From Kitasatospora aureofaciens (lineage in GTDB: Bacteria > Actinomycetota > Actinomycetes > Streptomycetales > Streptomycetaceae), in the NCBI RefSeq assembly GCF_019192735.1, contig NZ_JAHTKP010000033.1, positions 18,527 to 82,526 on the forward strand: a stretch of DNA of 64,000 nt. The letters are read 5' to 3'. Below are positions 7,880 to 15,235 of this stretch, one piece after another. The notes beneath the pieces were generated by a model. It was not told the origin of the DNA. It saw nothing but the letters and a program-made list of their open reading frames with translations, and did not search any database. Numbering within the stretch: position 1 is the stretch's first letter; every line of letters begins with the position of its first letter. The position numbers and the translations under genes are program-made.

Positions 7880-8836
7880 GTGCTCCGCCCTGCCCGGAAA
7901 GCCAGCCCTGCCCGAAAATCCCGGCACCTCCGGAATTCCACCGCGCTCGCCGCCGTCGCCCTGGGCGCCGCCCTCGCGCTCACCTCCACCACCGCCCAGG
8001 CCGCCACTGCCGCCCCGCGGCACTACGTGGCGCTCGGCGACTCGTACGCCGCCGGCGCCGGCGTCCTCGTCCCGTCGGCCGGCCTCTGCCTGCGCTCCGA
8101 CCACAACTACGGCCACCTGGTCGCCGCCGCCCTCAAGGCCGGCGCGTACACCGACGTGACCTGCGCCGCCGCCAAGGTCAAGGCGATGACGCAGCCCCAG
8201 TACGACGCCTTCATCCGGGTCAACGACCCGCAGCTGGACGCGGTGAGCACCGACACCGACCTGGTCACGCTCGGGATCGGCGGCAACGACCTCGCGGCCA
8301 GCGACCTCGGCCTCGGCGAACTGGTCGCCACCTGCATCGCCGGGGCGCTGGTCAACCCGACCGGAACGCCCTGCAAGGACGTCTACCACCACGGCTACTG
8401 GGACTGGAGCACGTGGTCCTGGCAGTACGGCAACGACGACCTGGCCGAACGGATCACCACCACCATCGCGCCGCAGATCGCCGACACCCTCCAGCGCATC
8501 CACGCGAAGGCGCCCAAGGCCAAGGTGCTGCTGGTCGGTTACCCGTCCGTGCTGCCGGCCGACGGATCCAGCTGCGTCCTGCGCCAGCCCGTGACCCCGG
8601 GCGACGTCGAGTACATGCACGGCGTCCTCGGCAAGCTGAACGCCATGCTGAAGTCGACCGCGGCCGCCGGCGGCGCGACGTACGTCGACACCGCGACCCC
8701 GACCCTCGGGCACGACGTCTGCTCGGACGACCGCTGGATCGAGGGCGCGCTGCCCGGCTCGCCCGCCGTGCCGTTCCACCCGAACGCGACCGGCGAGAAG
8801 GTGATGGCGGACGCGGTGCTCGCCGCGATGCGCTGA
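7880..8836 (+). CDS. Secreted SGNH/GDSL lipase-esterase
   Basis: A 318-residue exported esterase. The GTG at 7880 follows a perfect GGAGGA, which decides against an in-frame start 54 nt upstream. A signal peptide with a basic N region and hydrophobic core ends near TAQA (about residue 41). Catalytic blocks are clear: ALGDSYAAG (nucleophile Ser55), GIGGNDL (block III Asn) and PFHPNATGEKVMA (block V His). Such Streptomyces enzymes hydrolyse lipids or aryl esters outside the cell; six or so cysteines suggest disulphides, fitting export. A strong hairpin follows the gene. Substrate not predictable. Confidence 0.9.
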   Translation: MLRPARKASPARKSRHLRNSTALAAVALGAALALTSTTAQAATAAPRHYVALGDSYAAGAGVLVPSAGLCLRSDHNYGHLVAAALKAGAYTDVTCAAAKVKAMTQPQYDAFIRVNDPQLDAVSTDTDLVTLGIGGNDLAASDLGLGELVATCIAGALVNPTGTPCKDVYHHGYWDWSTWSWQYGNDDLAERITTTIAPQIADTLQRIHAKAPKAKVLLVGYPSVLPADGSSCVLRQPVTPGDVEYMHGVLGKLNAMLKSTAAAGGATYVDTATPTLGHDVCSDDRWIEGALPGSPAVPFHPNATGEKVMADAVLAAMR

Positions 8837-8855
8837 GCGTCCCATGAACCCCGAG

Positions 8856-8886
8856 GGGGCGGTGACCAGACCCCGGTCACCGCCCC
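8856..8886. terminator. Strong bidirectional terminator hairpin
   Basis: GGGGCGGTGACC and GGTCACCGCCCC form a perfect 12-bp stem with a 7-nt loop followed by TTCGG, between the convergent SGNH hydrolase and NiCoT genes, so it can end both transcripts. Confidence 0.8.
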
Positions 8887-8925
8887 TTCGGCTCTGCGTC
8901 GCTGCTCCGACTTGGTTCCGCGTCG

Positions 8926-10050
8926 CTACTCGGACTTGGCGGCGGAGGCAGTGGCCAGCCCCGCCGACCACTTCTCCTCGACCTTGCCGAACTTCCAGAA
9001 CGCGATCGCCGCCGCCCAGGTGAGCACGAACAGGCCGACGATCGCATAGCCGACGAAGTTCAGGTCCAGCCCGCCGATCCAGGCGATCGGGCCGCTGGTG
9101 ATGTCCAGCTTCTCGCCGAGCAGCCCGATCAGCTCGATCAGGCCGATCACCAGCGCGACCAGCACCGACAGGCCGGTGACGGTCAGGTTGTAGTAGATCT
9201 TGCGGACCGGCCGGGAGAACGCCCACTCGTAGGCGAAGTTCATGAACGAGCCGTCGATCGTGTCCAGCAGGCTCATCCCCGCCGCGAACAGGATCGGCAG
9301 CGTGAGCAGCGCGTACCAGGGCAGCGAGAAGGCCGCCGCGCCGCCCGCCAGCACCAGCAGCGACACCTCGGTGGCGGTGTCGAAGCCCAGCCCGAACAGC
9401 AGGCCCACCGGGTACATGTGCCAGGGCTTGGTGACCGCCCTGGTCACCCGGCCGAGGATGCGGTTCATCAGCCCGCGCTTCTCCAGCTGGCGCTCCAGCT
9501 CCGCCTCGTCGTACTCGCCCTCGCGCATCCGGCGGAACACCTTGAGGATGCCGTTGAAGGCGCCCAGGTTGATCAGGCCGAGCAGGAGCAGGAACGTCCC
9601 GGAGACGGTGGTGCCGATCAGGCCCGTCATCCTGTGCAGCGTCGAGTCGTCGGCCTGGACCTGCCCGGCCAGCGACTTGATCCCGAAGGCCAGCAGGGCG
9701 CAGAGGCCGAAGACGATCGACGAGTGGCCGAGCGAGAACCAGAACCCGACCGACAGCGGCCGCTTGCCCTGGCCCATCAGCTTGCGGGTGGTGTTGTCGA
9801 TCGCCGCGATGTGGTCCGCGTCGAAGGCGTGCCGCATGCCGAGGGTGTAGGCGGTCAGGCCCATGCCCGCGCCGAACACCTGGCCGCCCACGTCGTAGTG
9901 CTCGGGGGCGACGAGCGCGAGCAGGGTGAACCAGCCGACCACGTGCAGCGCGAGGATGAAGCCGCCCATGCCGGCCAGGCGGATCCACTCCTCACGGGTG
10001 AGCCGGTCGCGCCATCTGACGGGTGAGGCACCTGCGGCGGGGCTGGCCAT
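8926..10050 (-). CDS. High-affinity nickel/cobalt permease (NiCoT, HoxN/NixA family)
   Basis: A 374-residue membrane protein with about eight membrane segments and the NiCoT signature RHAFDADHIAAIDN at about 73-86, whose His/Asp residues select and bind Ni or Co. A second family motif, LGFDTATE, and LGHSSIVF are also present. It imports nickel or cobalt in a proton-driven way. The start at 10050 is chosen because AAAGGA precedes it; longer in-frame starts would run through the putative Nur box. The likely users of the metal are nickel superoxide dismutase, hydrogenase or urease elsewhere, and the urease homologue at 38.7-41.3 kb. Probably repressed by nickel through Nur (see box at 10112). 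Confidence 0.93.
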   Translation of the reverse strand: MASPAAGASPVRWRDRLTREEWIRLAGMGGFILALHVVGWFTLLALVAPEHYDVGGQVFGAGMGLTAYTLGMRHAFDADHIAAIDNTTRKLMGQGKRPLSVGFWFSLGHSSIVFGLCALLAFGIKSLAGQVQADDSTLHRMTGLIGTTVSGTFLLLLGLINLGAFNGILKVFRRMREGEYDEAELERQLEKRGLMNRILGRVTRAVTKPWHMYPVGLLFGLGFDTATEVSLLVLAGGAAAFSLPWYALLTLPILFAAGMSLLDTIDGSFMNFAYEWAFSRPVRKIYYNLTVTGLSVLVALVIGLIELIGLLGEKLDITSGPIAWIGGLDLNFVGYAIVGLFVLTWAAAIAFWKFGKVEEKWSAGLATASAAKSE

Positions 10051-10111
10051 CTCTGGTCCTTTCGGGTGGTCGAAGCGAAGCCGGGCCATCTTTCCCCCTG
10101 GCGGCGAGTAC

Positions 10112-10128
10112 TTGCAAGTCATGCGCAA
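10112..10128 (-). promoter_or_regulatory. Putative Nur (nickel uptake regulator) box
   Basis: TTGCAA-GTCAT-GCGCAA matches the tTGCaa-N5-ttGCAA motif described for Streptomyces coelicolor Nur at 10 of the 12 arm bases. It lies 62 bp before the NiCoT start, where a Fur-family repressor with nickel would block the promoter. Identified by eye from remembered consensus. Confidence 0.6.
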
Positions 10129-10171
10129 ATGCTGGATGGCGGCGACGTGGCCGCTTGTCGCGTCACCGCCC

Positions 10172-10240
10172 CGTCCGCTCCATCAGGGCGTCCGCTTCAT
10201 CGGGTCCATCAGGTTCATCAGCAAGTCCGCTTCATCAGGA
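10172..10240. repeat. Degenerate short repeats GTCCGCTTCATCAGG
   Basis: The leader side of the NiCoT gene contains a run of related pieces: GTCCGCTCCATCAGGG, CGTCCGCTTCATCGGG, TCCATCAGG, TTCATCAGC and GTCCGCTTCATCAGG. They are imperfect and 9-30 bp apart. On the minus strand they read as repeated CCTGATGAAGCGGAC. No function is known; they lie in the 308-bp space between NiCoT and the CocE-like gene, which otherwise holds the Nur-like box and the tandem operator. Confidence 0.5.
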
Positions 10241-10261
10241 AATCGGACGACTCCTCCCCTA

Positions 10262-10299
10262 GGGTCGGAATGTCGACCCCAGGGGTCGGCATGTCGACC
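10262..10299. promoter_or_regulatory. Two tandem inverted repeats GGTCG-N6-CGACC, 21 bp apart
   Basis: GGTCGGAATGTCGACC and GGTCGGCATGTCGACC are two copies of the same inverted repeat, with GGTCG arms around six bases, placed exactly 21 bp apart, i.e. two helical turns. They lie 60-97 bp before the CocE-like gene and about 210-250 bp before NiCoT. The layout is typical of cooperative binding of two repressor dimers. The regulator is unknown. Confidence 0.5.
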
Positions 10300-10358
10300 G
10301 ACGCCCGCGCCGCGGACCCCGTCGGCACTCACCGGCCCGGGACCCGATGGGAGCGGCC

Positions 10359-12203
10359 ATGCCGTCGTACCCCTTCCACACCACCCGCGAGGACGTCCGC
10401 ATCCCGCTGCCCGACGGCACCGAGCTGGCCGCCCGGCTGTGGCGCCCGGTCAGCGACGAACCCGTCCCCGCCCTGCTGGAGTACTCGGCCGGGCGGCACA
10501 CCGACTGGACCGCCGCCGACGACGCCCGCCGCCACCCCTGGTACGCGGGCCACGGCTACGCCGCCGTCCGGATCGACACCCGCGGCCACGGCAACTCCGG
10601 CGGCCTGCCCGCCGAACCCGGCAGCGAGCAGGAACTCGCCGACGGCACCGCCGTCCTCGCCTGGCTCGCCGCGCGCCCGTGGTGCAGCGGCCGGATCGGC
10701 CTGCTCGGCGCCGGCGCGGCCGGCACCACCGCCCTGCTACTGGCCGCCCGCGCCCCCGAGACCGTCCGCGCCGTCGTCACCGCCTGCCCCGAAGGCGGCC
10801 ACCGCCTCGGCGGCGCCGTCCTCGCCGCCGACCTGCACGTCCGGCTCACCGCCCTCGTCGCGGGCGCCGCCCGGCCGCCCGACCCGCGCTACGTCGGCGA
10901 CGCCTGGCGTACGCAGTGGTTCGCCCGCCTCGAATCCCTCGAACCCCCCGTCGACACCTGGCTCGCCGCCGGCGAGCCGACCGTCCCCGTCTCCGTCCCC
11001 ACCCTCGCGATCGCCGGCTGGGGCGACCCGTCCTGCTCCTTCGTCCTGCGCCTGCTCGCCACCTCCGAACCCGCCCGCGCCCTGCTCGGCCCCTGGCCGC
11101 ACGGTCTGCCCGAGGACGCCCTCCCCGAGACCCTCCGCTGGTGGGACCACTGGCTTCGCGACATCGACACCGGCGTCCTCAAGGAACCCGCCCTGCGCAG
11201 CCGGCTCGGCACCCGCTGGGCCGGCGACACGGTCTGGCCCTCCCCCGACGTCCGCGACATCCACTACGGCCTCGACGGGCCGCTGCGCACCGCCGGCACC
11301 GCCTCCGACGACCGCTACGTCCACGTCCGCTCGCCCCAGCACACCGGCCTCAACGCGGGCGCCTACGTCCTGCTCGGCCGCCCCGCCGACCGGGCGCCCG
11401 ACCAGCGCGAGGAGGACGGGCGCTCGGTCTGCTTCGACTCCCAGCCGCTGCCCGAACCCGTCGAACTGCTCGGCATCCCGTCCGTCCGGCTCCGGCTGCG
11501 CGAGGAGGGGCGGCCCGCCCTGGTCGTCGCCCGGCTCTGCGCCGTCGGGGCGGACGGGACGTCGGAGCTGGTCACGCGCGGGGTCCTGGTCGCCTCCGAC
11601 GCGGATGCGACCGTCGAGCTGGCCGCGTGCGCCGCGTCCGTCCCCGCCGGACACCGGCTGCGGCTCGCGCTCTCGTCCGTCTACTGGCCGTGGGTGTGGC
11701 CCGCCGCCGACGCCGCCGGGTACGCCGTCGACCCCTCCCGCAGCACCCTCACCCTGCCCGTCCGCCACCTCGCTGCCGACCTGGGCGCCGATGCCGTGGT
11801 GTTCGAGTCCCCGGTCCTGCCCGACCCGCTCGCCGTCCACCTCACCGAGCCGCTCACCGCCCGGCCCGAACGCGTCACCGTCCACGACATCGGCCGCCAC
11901 GAGTGGCGCACCGAACTCTCGCTCGCCTCCGACGGCACCCGCACCCAGCCCGACGGCCTCGTCCGCGACGAACACACCGTCACCGCCTACCGCGTCCTCA
12001 CCGACACCCCACTCAGCGCCCAGGCCCGCACCGACCACACCGCCCGCCTGGAACGCCCCGACATCGGGTGGGACGTCACCCTCCAGACCCGCGCCCAACT
12101 CCGCTGCGACGCCACGCACTTCATCAGCATCATCCAACTCCGCGCCCTGGAGGCGGGGTCGGTGGTCTTCACGAGGGAATGGCAGCACCGCGTGCCGCGC
12201 TAG
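10359..12203 (+). CDS. CocE/X-Pro dipeptidyl-peptidase-like hydrolase lacking the serine
   Basis: A 614-residue protein of the CocE/NonD family: an alpha/beta-hydrolase domain with RIDTRGHGNSGG (about 75-85), the Asp region AIAGWGDPS, the His region GPWPHG, and a C-terminal jelly-roll domain typical of X-Pro peptidases (RLRLALSSVYWPW). In active relatives the nucleophile sits in GxSxxG; here this segment reads GLLGAGAAG with Gly in the serine place. The acid and histidine remain. So the enzyme is either inactive, a binding protein, or uses an unusual mechanism. I chose the ATG at 10359, 6 nt after GGGAG, over the one at 10347. No signal peptide. Confidence 0.8.
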   Translation: MPSYPFHTTREDVRIPLPDGTELAARLWRPVSDEPVPALLEYSAGRHTDWTAADDARRHPWYAGHGYAAVRIDTRGHGNSGGLPAEPGSEQELADGTAVLAWLAARPWCSGRIGLLGAGAAGTTALLLAARAPETVRAVVTACPEGGHRLGGAVLAADLHVRLTALVAGAARPPDPRYVGDAWRTQWFARLESLEPPVDTWLAAGEPTVPVSVPTLAIAGWGDPSCSFVLRLLATSEPARALLGPWPHGLPEDALPETLRWWDHWLRDIDTGVLKEPALRSRLGTRWAGDTVWPSPDVRDIHYGLDGPLRTAGTASDDRYVHVRSPQHTGLNAGAYVLLGRPADRAPDQREEDGRSVCFDSQPLPEPVELLGIPSVRLRLREEGRPALVVARLCAVGADGTSELVTRGVLVASDADATVELAACAASVPAGHRLRLALSSVYWPWVWPAADAAGYAVDPSRSTLTLPVRHLAADLGADAVVFESPVLPDPLAVHLTEPLTARPERVTVHDIGRHEWRTELSLASDGTRTQPDGLVRDEHTVTAYRVLTDTPLSAQARTDHTARLERPDIGWDVTLQTRAQLRCDATHFISIIQLRALEAGSVVFTREWQHRVPR

Positions 12204-12233
12204 TTTCCCCATCTCAAAGCCACCCTAATATAT

Positions 12234-12263
12234 TTGCATCGACCACTCAGATCGACTTATAAC
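12234..12263 (+). promoter_or_regulatory. Sigma-70-type promoter of the racemase gene (leaderless)
   Basis: TTGCAT and TATAAC are separated by 18 bp within an unusually AT-rich stretch (CCTAATATATTTGCAT). The -10 box ends 7 nt before the ATG at 12271, so transcription should begin at or next to the start codon. Confidence 0.6.
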
Positions 12264-12270
12264 TGGCTCC

Positions 12271-13032
12271 ATGAAGACCACACAGACCATGCGGACCATT
12301 GGCCTGATCGGCGGCATGAGCTGGGAATCCACCGCCGAGTACTACCGCCTCCTCAACGAGCTCACCCGGGACCGTCTCGGCGGCCTCCACTCGGCCCAAC
12401 TCGTCCTCTACTCAGTCGACTTCGCCACCATCGAACGCCTCCAGTCCGAAGGCCGCTGGACCGAGGCCGGCGACATCCTGGCCGCTGCGGCACGCTCCCT
12501 GGAGGCCGCCGGCGCCGAGCTGCTGCTGATCTGCACCAACACCATGCACAAGGTCGCCGACCAGGTCGCGGCCGCCGTGTCCGTCCCCCTCCTGCACCTC
12601 GCCGACGCCACCGCGAGCGCCGTCCGCGCGGCGGGCCTGCGCCGGGTCGGGCTCCTCGGGACGGCGTTCACGATGGAACAGGACTTCTACCGCGGCCGGT
12701 TGGCGTCGGGCGGCCTGGACGTCCTCGTCCCCGGAGCGGAGAGCCGCGCGCTGGTGCACCGGGTGATCTACGAGGAACTGTGTGTCGGCGTGGTCCGCGA
12801 GGAGTCCCGGGCGGCGTACCGCCGGGTGATCGAGGAACTGGTGGCCGCGGGTGCGGAGGGCATCGTCCTCGGCTGCACGGAGATCGAGCTGCTCGTCCGC
12901 CCCGAGGACAGCCCCGTCCCCGTCTTCCCCACCGCCCGCCTCCACGCCGAAGCCACCCTCGACGCCGCCCTCCACGCCGAAGCCGCCCTCGACGCCGCCC
13001 TCGACGCCGGGGTCACGCGGCGAGAGGCGTGA
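12271..13032 (+). CDS. Aspartate/glutamate racemase family protein
   Basis: A 253-residue member of the Asp/Glu racemase superfamily. The two catalytic cysteines appear as LICTNTMHK (about 90) and VLGCTEIELLV (about 205); N-terminal IGLIGGMSWESTAEYY is typical of the RacX/YgeA branch, which makes D-amino acids of broad type from L-forms by proton removal on both faces. Initiation may be at 12271 or at the Met six residues on (MRTIGLIGG). The C terminus ends in a duplicated alanine-rich unit (LHAEATLDAA, LHAEAALDAA) caused by a 30-bp tandem repeat. The gene overlaps the convergent VOC gene by 20 bp. Confidence 0.85.
   Translation: MKTTQTMRTIGLIGGMSWESTAEYYRLLNELTRDRLGGLHSAQLVLYSVDFATIERLQSEGRWTEAGDILAAAARSLEAAGAELLLICTNTMHKVADQVAAAVSVPLLHLADATASAVRAAGLRRVGLLGTAFTMEQDFYRGRLASGGLDVLVPGAESRALVHRVIYEELCVGVVREESRAAYRRVIEELVAAGAEGIVLGCTEIELLVRPEDSPVPVFPTARLHAEATLDAALHAEAALDAALDAGVTRREA
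12939..13008 (+). repeat. 30-bp tandem duplication at the racemase 3' end
   Basis: Two almost identical 30-bp units starting CCTCCACGCCGAAGCC (12939 and 12969), then a partial third unit, add about 23 Ala/Asp/His-rich residues beyond the conserved racemase fold. In-frame, so the protein is only lengthened; likely a slippage product. Confidence 0.8.
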
Positions 13033-13420
13033 GGAAGATCCAGACGTGGCCGAACGGGTCCCGGAGGGTGGACTGACGGTAGCCGTAGGACATGTCGGCG
13101 GGCGGGGTGAGGAGTTCGGCGCCGGCGGTGACGGCCTGGGCGGTAACGGCGTCCACGTCGGGGACGTAGACGTGCAGGGCCACCGAGGCCGCGCCCGCGG
13201 TGGGCGGTGCGAAGGGAGCCAGGTGGGCGTCGCCGAGCATCAGAGTGGCCCCGTGGACGACGATCTCGGCGTGGTGGATCCGGCCGTCGTCGCCCTCCAG
13301 CCGGAACAGCTCGGTCGCGCCGAACGCGGCCCCATAGAAGCGGATCGCCTCGGCGGCTCCGTCGACGATGATGTGCGGGATGACAGTGCGCTGGTGGTGC
13401 TCGGGAATCTCCATGCGCAT
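13013..13420 (-). CDS. VOC-family protein (PhnB/glyoxalase-like)
   Basis: A 135-residue protein with two beta-alpha-beta-beta-beta modules of the vicinal oxygen chelate fold: VIPHIIVDGAAEAIRFYGAAFGATEL, then HHAEIVVHGATLMLGD, and ALHVYVPDVDAVTAQAVTAGAEL followed by YGYRQSTLRDPFGHVWIFLTP. This is the PhnB-like subgroup, several members of which are of unknown substrate; others bind antibiotics or isomerise metal-chelated compounds. The beginning is ambiguous between closely spaced GTG/ATG codons (13423, 13420, 13414). It ends inside the racemase tail. Confidence 0.85.
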   Translation of the reverse strand: MRMEIPEHHQRTVIPHIIVDGAAEAIRFYGAAFGATELFRLEGDDGRIHHAEIVVHGATLMLGDAHLAPFAPPTAGAASVALHVYVPDVDAVTAQAVTAGAELLTPPADMSYGYRQSTLRDPFGHVWIFLTPLAA

Positions 13421-13519
13421 CACGGTAGGCCGAGATGATCACCCGGACATCGGACAAGAGGCCCGTCCCGCCTAGGTCCAGGGATGCAGGACCCGCCCGC
13501 CGGACGTGACAATGGCGCG

Positions 13520-14140
13520 ATGGGACAACCCGACCCGAAGCCGTACTGGAACACCAATGTCGCCCGCCACCCGGGCATCCTCCGCGCCGTCCCCGCCGCG
13601 TGCCGCAAGGCGCTGGACGTCGGTTGCGGGGACGGACTGCTGGCGTGGAAGCTCGCCGGGCGGGCGCAGCACGTCCTCGGAGTCGACAAATCGCCTCAGA
13701 TGATCGCCGCCGCGCGGGAGCGCGCCGCCGGACGCTCCGACCTCGCCTTCGCCACCGGGGACTTCCTCGCCCTCGATCTCCCCGCCGCCGACTACGACTT
13801 CATCTGCTCGGTGAGCGCGATCCACCACATGGACTTCGAGTCGGCGCTCGTCCGCATGCGCGAACTACTGCGCCCCGGTGGCGTCCTGGTGGTGGTCGGC
13901 CTGGCGCGCGAGGAGAGCGCGGCGGACTGGGCGACGCTCGTCGCGGCGGCACCACTCGTCCGGACGGTCAAGGTGCTGCGCCGGGCGAGCGAGCCGGAGG
14001 GCATGCCGATGGCCGACCCGCCGCTGAGCTACGCCGAAGTCCGGTCGGCCGCGCGACGGCTCCTGCCCGGCGTGCGCTACCGCCGGCACGTCCTCCGCCG
14101 CTACTCGCTGACCTGGACCAAGCCCGCCGGGTCACGGTAG
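13520..14140 (+). CDS. SAM-dependent class I methyltransferase
   Basis: A 206-residue methyltransferase: the SAM-binding motif I is ALDVGCGDGLLAWKLA, motif II VLGVDKSPQMI, the acidic loop LAFATGDFLALDLP, and motif post-I SVSAIHHMDFESALVRMRELLRPGGVLVVVGL. The N terminus PDPKPYWNTNVARHPGI is shared by many actinobacterial methyltransferases of unknown acceptor. I prefer the ATG at 13520, since the segment before it does not look conserved and a GACAAT hexamer 6 nt upstream suggests a leaderless transcript; ATG 13484 is the alternative. It overlaps the convergent membrane protein gene by 9 bp. Confidence 0.85.
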   Translation: MGQPDPKPYWNTNVARHPGILRAVPAACRKALDVGCGDGLLAWKLAGRAQHVLGVDKSPQMIAAARERAAGRSDLAFATGDFLALDLPAADYDFICSVSAIHHMDFESALVRMRELLRPGGVLVVVGLAREESAADWATLVAAAPLVRTVKVLRRASEPEGMPMADPPLSYAEVRSAARRLLPGVRYRRHVLRRYSLTWTKPAGSR

Positions 14141-14659
14141 GCGCCGACGGCGGTGGTAGGCCACGGTGACCGCAGCAAGCAGCGGACCCCACGCGACGAG
14201 CGGCGCGTAGCACACGATGAGCGCGAGCAGGGGCAGGCCGTGCGGCAGGGCCACGGTGTCCTGACCACCGACGGTCGGGCCGAAGTGGGTATGGAGGACA
14301 AGGGCGTTGAGCGGGTAATACACACAGAACGCCATCACCAGGGCGGCGCCCACCCCCGCCGTCACGACCGCGAAGCGCGCCGGGACGCGCCGGCCACCCA
14401 GGACCGGCACCCAGCGCGGCAACACCTCCCCCCAGGGACGGACCAGTCCGAGGGTGAGAAACGCGAGCCCTTCCGCGACGGCGCTGATCCCCAGGATGTA
14501 GAGCTTCTCCGCCACCCCCATGGCCTCGACCTCCCCCCACCCGGCCAGCCCGGCCACCAGCGCGACCCGCCACAGCCCGGACGGCAACGTCACCAGCGGA
14601 ACCACATGCGCCGCCCGAACCGCCCACCGCGGCGTCCCCGCCACAACCATCGACGCCAT
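14132..14659 (-). CDS. Hypothetical membrane protein (about five membrane segments)
   Basis: A 175-residue hydrophobic protein with about five membrane spans: around VPLVTLPSGLWRVALVAGLAG, LYILGISAVAEGLAFLTLGLV, FAVVTAGVGAALVMAFCVYYPL and LPLLALIVCYAPLVAWGPLLAA. Between spans is the loop HTHFGPTVGG. Similar proteins are frequent in Streptomyces without assigned role. The ATG at 14659 has GAGGGGG about 9 nt upstream. It faces away from the hairpin/palindrome array at 14.8 kb, which lies within its upstream region. Confidence 0.7.
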   Translation of the reverse strand: MASMVVAGTPRWAVRAAHVVPLVTLPSGLWRVALVAGLAGWGEVEAMGVAEKLYILGISAVAEGLAFLTLGLVRPWGEVLPRWVPVLGGRRVPARFAVVTAGVGAALVMAFCVYYPLNALVLHTHFGPTVGGQDTVALPHGLPLLALIVCYAPLVAWGPLLAAVTVAYHRRRRLP

Positions 14660-14806
14660 CACACCGCCCCCTCGTTCACCGTCCCGCAGTTGCCACACCC
14701 ATCCTGGCGAGCAGACGAACCAACCCCATCGTCACCGCCGACGACCCCCCTCCCCCACACGGGGGATCTCCGCACCTGCACACGCAAGGACACCCACGGA
14801 CGTTCC

Positions 14807-15040
14807 CGCAGGAAATCGACCCGGCCGACTTCCTGCGCAAACGAAAGCCGCACCAGTCCCCTCGCGCCGCCCACGGGAGAAAATCTATAGACCGGTCTAG
14901 AGAGCGCCCCCCTCCCCGAGCTATGCACCAGAAGTCGGCCATGCCGACTTCCTCAGCGGCACACCAACGACAAGCGGCCGGCGCCGGGGAAGAATCAGTA
15001 GACTGGTCTTCATAATCTCTGGGCGGGCACACCAGAAGTC
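14807..15040. repeat. Hairpin/palindrome array, copy 1 (H-P-H-P-h)
   Basis: Intergenic array in the 576-bp space 14660-15235. Hairpin 1: CGCAGGAAATCG (14807-14818) with CGACTTCCTGCG (14826-14837), one A-C mismatch. Palindrome 1: TCTATAGACCGGTCTAGAGA (14884-14903). Hairpin 2: GAAGTCGGC-CAT-GCCGACTTC (14931-14951), perfect. Palindrome 2: a degenerate AGTAGACTGGTCTTC within 14992-15019. Then half of a third hairpin (GAAGTCGAGG, 15035-15044). The same two building blocks alternate at 43.0-43.5 kb. The rest (14660-14806, 15041-15235) shows no other gene or clear signal apart from a TAGCCT hexamer before 15236. Confidence 0.85.
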
Positions 15041-15235
15041 GAGGAGCGGTCGGCGGACGTGAGGGCGGCGGTGTCACCGCCGAAGACGGCCTGATCGTAG
15101 TGCCGTCCGGCTTGGTCGATGCGTGCGTCCGCGTGTCGCGTTCAGTGGATGCCCTGGACGCTACGCGAACAGCGTCGCCCATTGGTCGACCGTTCGGTAA
15201 AACCTGCGTGGCCCGGCCTCCCGTAGCCTCTGGGC

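Noticed and set aside
10051..10358. Cobalamin riboswitch before NiCoT
   Set aside because: I find no B12-box-like sequence; the Nur-like box explains the regulation better.
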